A stretch of 8,218 nt of DNA from Acidobacteriota bacterium. Lineage in GTDB: Bacteria; Acidobacteriota; Vicinamibacteria; Vicinamibacterales; UBA2999. The stretch spans positions 1 to 8,218 of the forward strand of contig CANIAI010000091.1 in the NCBI GenBank assembly GCA_947465275.1, in the 5' to 3' direction. Shown piece after piece: positions 7,222 through 8,218 of this stretch. Each line of letters opens with the position of its first letter. Positions within the stretch are counted from its first letter, which is position 1. The notes beneath the pieces are model-generated. The model was not told where the DNA came from and did not search any database. It worked only from the letters and a program-made list of their open reading frames with translations. The translations under genes were made by a program, and so were the position numbers.

Positions 7222-7322
7222 CGAAAAACAGCCCGGAGCACGAGGGATTCAGCCTCCCTTCCAGCCAATTTCAGGGTTCGTTCAAGACTCTGACCCCACG
7301 TCGGCGCCATAGTGCGCGGGCC
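7222..7322. other. Intergenic stretch with lower G+C and a REP-like 3' motif
   Basis: This is the non-coding gap between the regulator and the cytochrome gene. From about 7223 to 7290 it has clearly more A/T than its surroundings (AAAAA at 7224-7228, CCAATTTCAG, GTTCGTTCAAGAC). It ends with TTCAAGACTCTGACCCC (7281-7297). Its reverse complement, beginning GGGGTCAGAGTC, resembles short intergenic repeats I recall in many GC-rich genomes, sometimes near REP-associated transposases. Only one copy occurs in this window, so repeat status cannot be shown here. The stretch may also hold the promoter of the cytochrome gene, but no convincing -35/-10 pair or sigma-54 site was found. Confidence 0.35.
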
Positions 7323-8218
7323 GTGACCAGATACCGCCTCGTCCTGTGCAGTCTGTCGCTGGTTCTGTGCGTGGGAGTGGGGCTCCGGGCGGGCGCGCCT
7401 CAGGGTTCCCCCGGCTCGGCCCCGGCTGGTGCCGCTCCACCCCGGTCGGCATCGCCGGCCACCCCCGGCCCGACCTCGACACCCCGTCCGGCCGTCAGCC
7501 GGGTGACGGCCGCGTCGGGGCAGCCGCCGAGTCCGGCCGCCGCCCCCGAGACGTTCAAGCCGGTCGTCGACCGGTATTGTGTCACCTGCCATAACGACCG
7601 TCAGAAAACCGGCGGTCTGTCGCTCCAGACCGTCAGCCTCACCGATGTGGGTGCCGCGAGCGAGACGTGGGAGAAGGTGGCCCGTAAGCTCAACGCCGGC
7701 ATGATGCCGCCGGTCGGCCTGCCGCGTCCGGACGCGGCGACGAACCGCGCCTTCACCGACAGCCTCGAGGCGGCGCTCGACCGTGCCGCCCTGGCGCACC
7801 CCGACGCGGGCAGCGCCGTCCTGCACCGGCTGAACCGGACGGAGTACGCCAACGTCGTCCGCGACCTGCTCGATCTCGACATCGATGTGGCCGGCCTGCT
7901 CCCGCCCGACGACGCCGTCGCCGGCTTCGACAACATCGCGGCGGCGCTCGGCGTGTCGCCGGTGCTGCTCGAACGCTACCTGGCGGCGGCGATGAAGATC
8001 GCCCCGGCCGCGCTGGGCACCTATGGCGACGGGCCCGCCGAGACGATCTACCGGGCTCCGGCGGACCTCAACCAGCAGCAGCACGTCGACGGCCTGCCGT
8101 TCGGCACCCGCGGCGGCCTGCTGGTGAAGCACAACTTCCCGGTCGACGGCGAGTACGTGATTCGGACCACCCTCTGGCGCAACAACGCCGGGCGCGTCCG
8201 GGGACTCGAGTCGCCCCA
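7323..8218 (+). CDS. Exported planctomycete-type cytochrome c / DUF1587 protein, 3'-truncated by the window edge
   Basis: Read from a GTG at 7323; 298 complete codons lie inside the window and the frame is still open at the end. The first 25 or so residues form a Sec signal peptide: basic TRYR, a hydrophobic LVLCSLSLVLCVGVG core, then a likely signal peptidase I cleavage near RAGA-PQ. Residues about 27-78 are a low-complexity Pro/Ala/Ser/Gly linker. A cytochrome c domain follows with haem motif CVTCH (Cys86, Cys89, His90) and the AGMMPP segment (Met127/128), whose methionine is the likely distal haem ligand. Residues from about 167 (LHRLNRTEYANVVRDLLDLD, then FDNIAAALGVSPVLLERYL) match DUF1587. 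The last segment (GEYVIRTTLWRNN) looks like the start of the beta-rich module often found next. Full-length relatives continue with DUF1595, DUF1592, DUF1588 and DUF1585 and are often followed by a DUF1552 gene. Function is not established; a periplasmic redox or polymer-degrading role has been suggested. No good Shine-Dalgarno sequence is visible. Confidence 0.9.
   Translation, partial: MTRYRLVLCSLSLVLCVGVGLRAGAPQGSPGSAPAGAAPPRSASPATPGPTSTPRPAVSRVTAASGQPPSPAAAPETFKPVVDRYCVTCHNDRQKTGGLSLQTVSLTDVGAASETWEKVARKLNAGMMPPVGLPRPDAATNRAFTDSLEAALDRAALAHPDAGSAVLHRLNRTEYANVVRDLLDLDIDVAGLLPPDDAVAGFDNIAAALGVSPVLLERYLAAAMKIAPAALGTYGDGPAETIYRAPADLNQQQHVDGLPFGTRGGLLVKHNFPVDGEYVIRTTLWRNNAGRVRGLESP

Noticed and set aside
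7191..8132. A 313-codon open frame antisense to the cytochrome gene
   Set aside because: The sense strand carries a clear signal peptide, CVTCH and DUF1587; the antisense product is low-complexity Arg/Gly/Ala.

Overview
The window is GC-rich bacterial DNA (about 70% G+C by eye). The best taxonomic guess is Acidobacteriota, probably Vicinamibacteria-like. This rests on a secreted 'planctomycete-type' cytochrome c / DUF1587 protein, a family abundant in Planctomycetota, Acidobacteriota and Verrucomicrobiota, next to an NtrC-type regulator and a FeoB with the 'SHACALPGIM' type of gate. The assignment is an inference; there is no rRNA or other phylogenetic marker here.

Layout. (1) 2-1950, plus strand: the 3' three quarters of feoB (ferrous iron permease) overlapping, stop into start, a small Cys-containing FeoB-associated membrane protein. 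(2) 1986-4658, minus strand, convergent with the feo genes: a full-length phosphoenolpyruvate carboxylase with all signature motifs. (3) About 4774-7167, plus strand, divergent from ppc: what was evidently a two-component pair, a multi-pass membrane PAS histidine kinase followed by an NtrC-family sigma-54 activator. It is badly damaged at the junction. The kinase keeps its membrane sensor, is frameshifted inside its last membrane helix, and stops at the first strand of its PAS domain. PAS remainder, HisKA and HATPase are absent, and the sequence runs straight into a scrambled receiver. The AAA+ and Fis-type DNA-binding domains of the regulator are intact. (4) 7323-8218, plus strand: the start of a large exported cytochrome c / DUF1587 protein that leaves the window.

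How they relate. The feo pair is one iron-uptake unit. ppc is an unrelated anaplerotic enzyme. The two-component remnant lies directly upstream of the cytochrome gene and might once have controlled it or another sigma-54 promoter, but no convincing sigma-54 site was found. I see no CRISPR array, tRNA, rRNA, transposase or phage gene, and no convincing new multi-gene system. The most interesting item is the collapsed kinase-regulator junction at about 5660-5915, which is either a real deletion with decay or an assembly/consensus error. No gene-free stretch exceeds 300 bases; the longest are about 110-250 bases upstream of the kinase, depending on its true start, and 155 bases upstream of the cytochrome gene.
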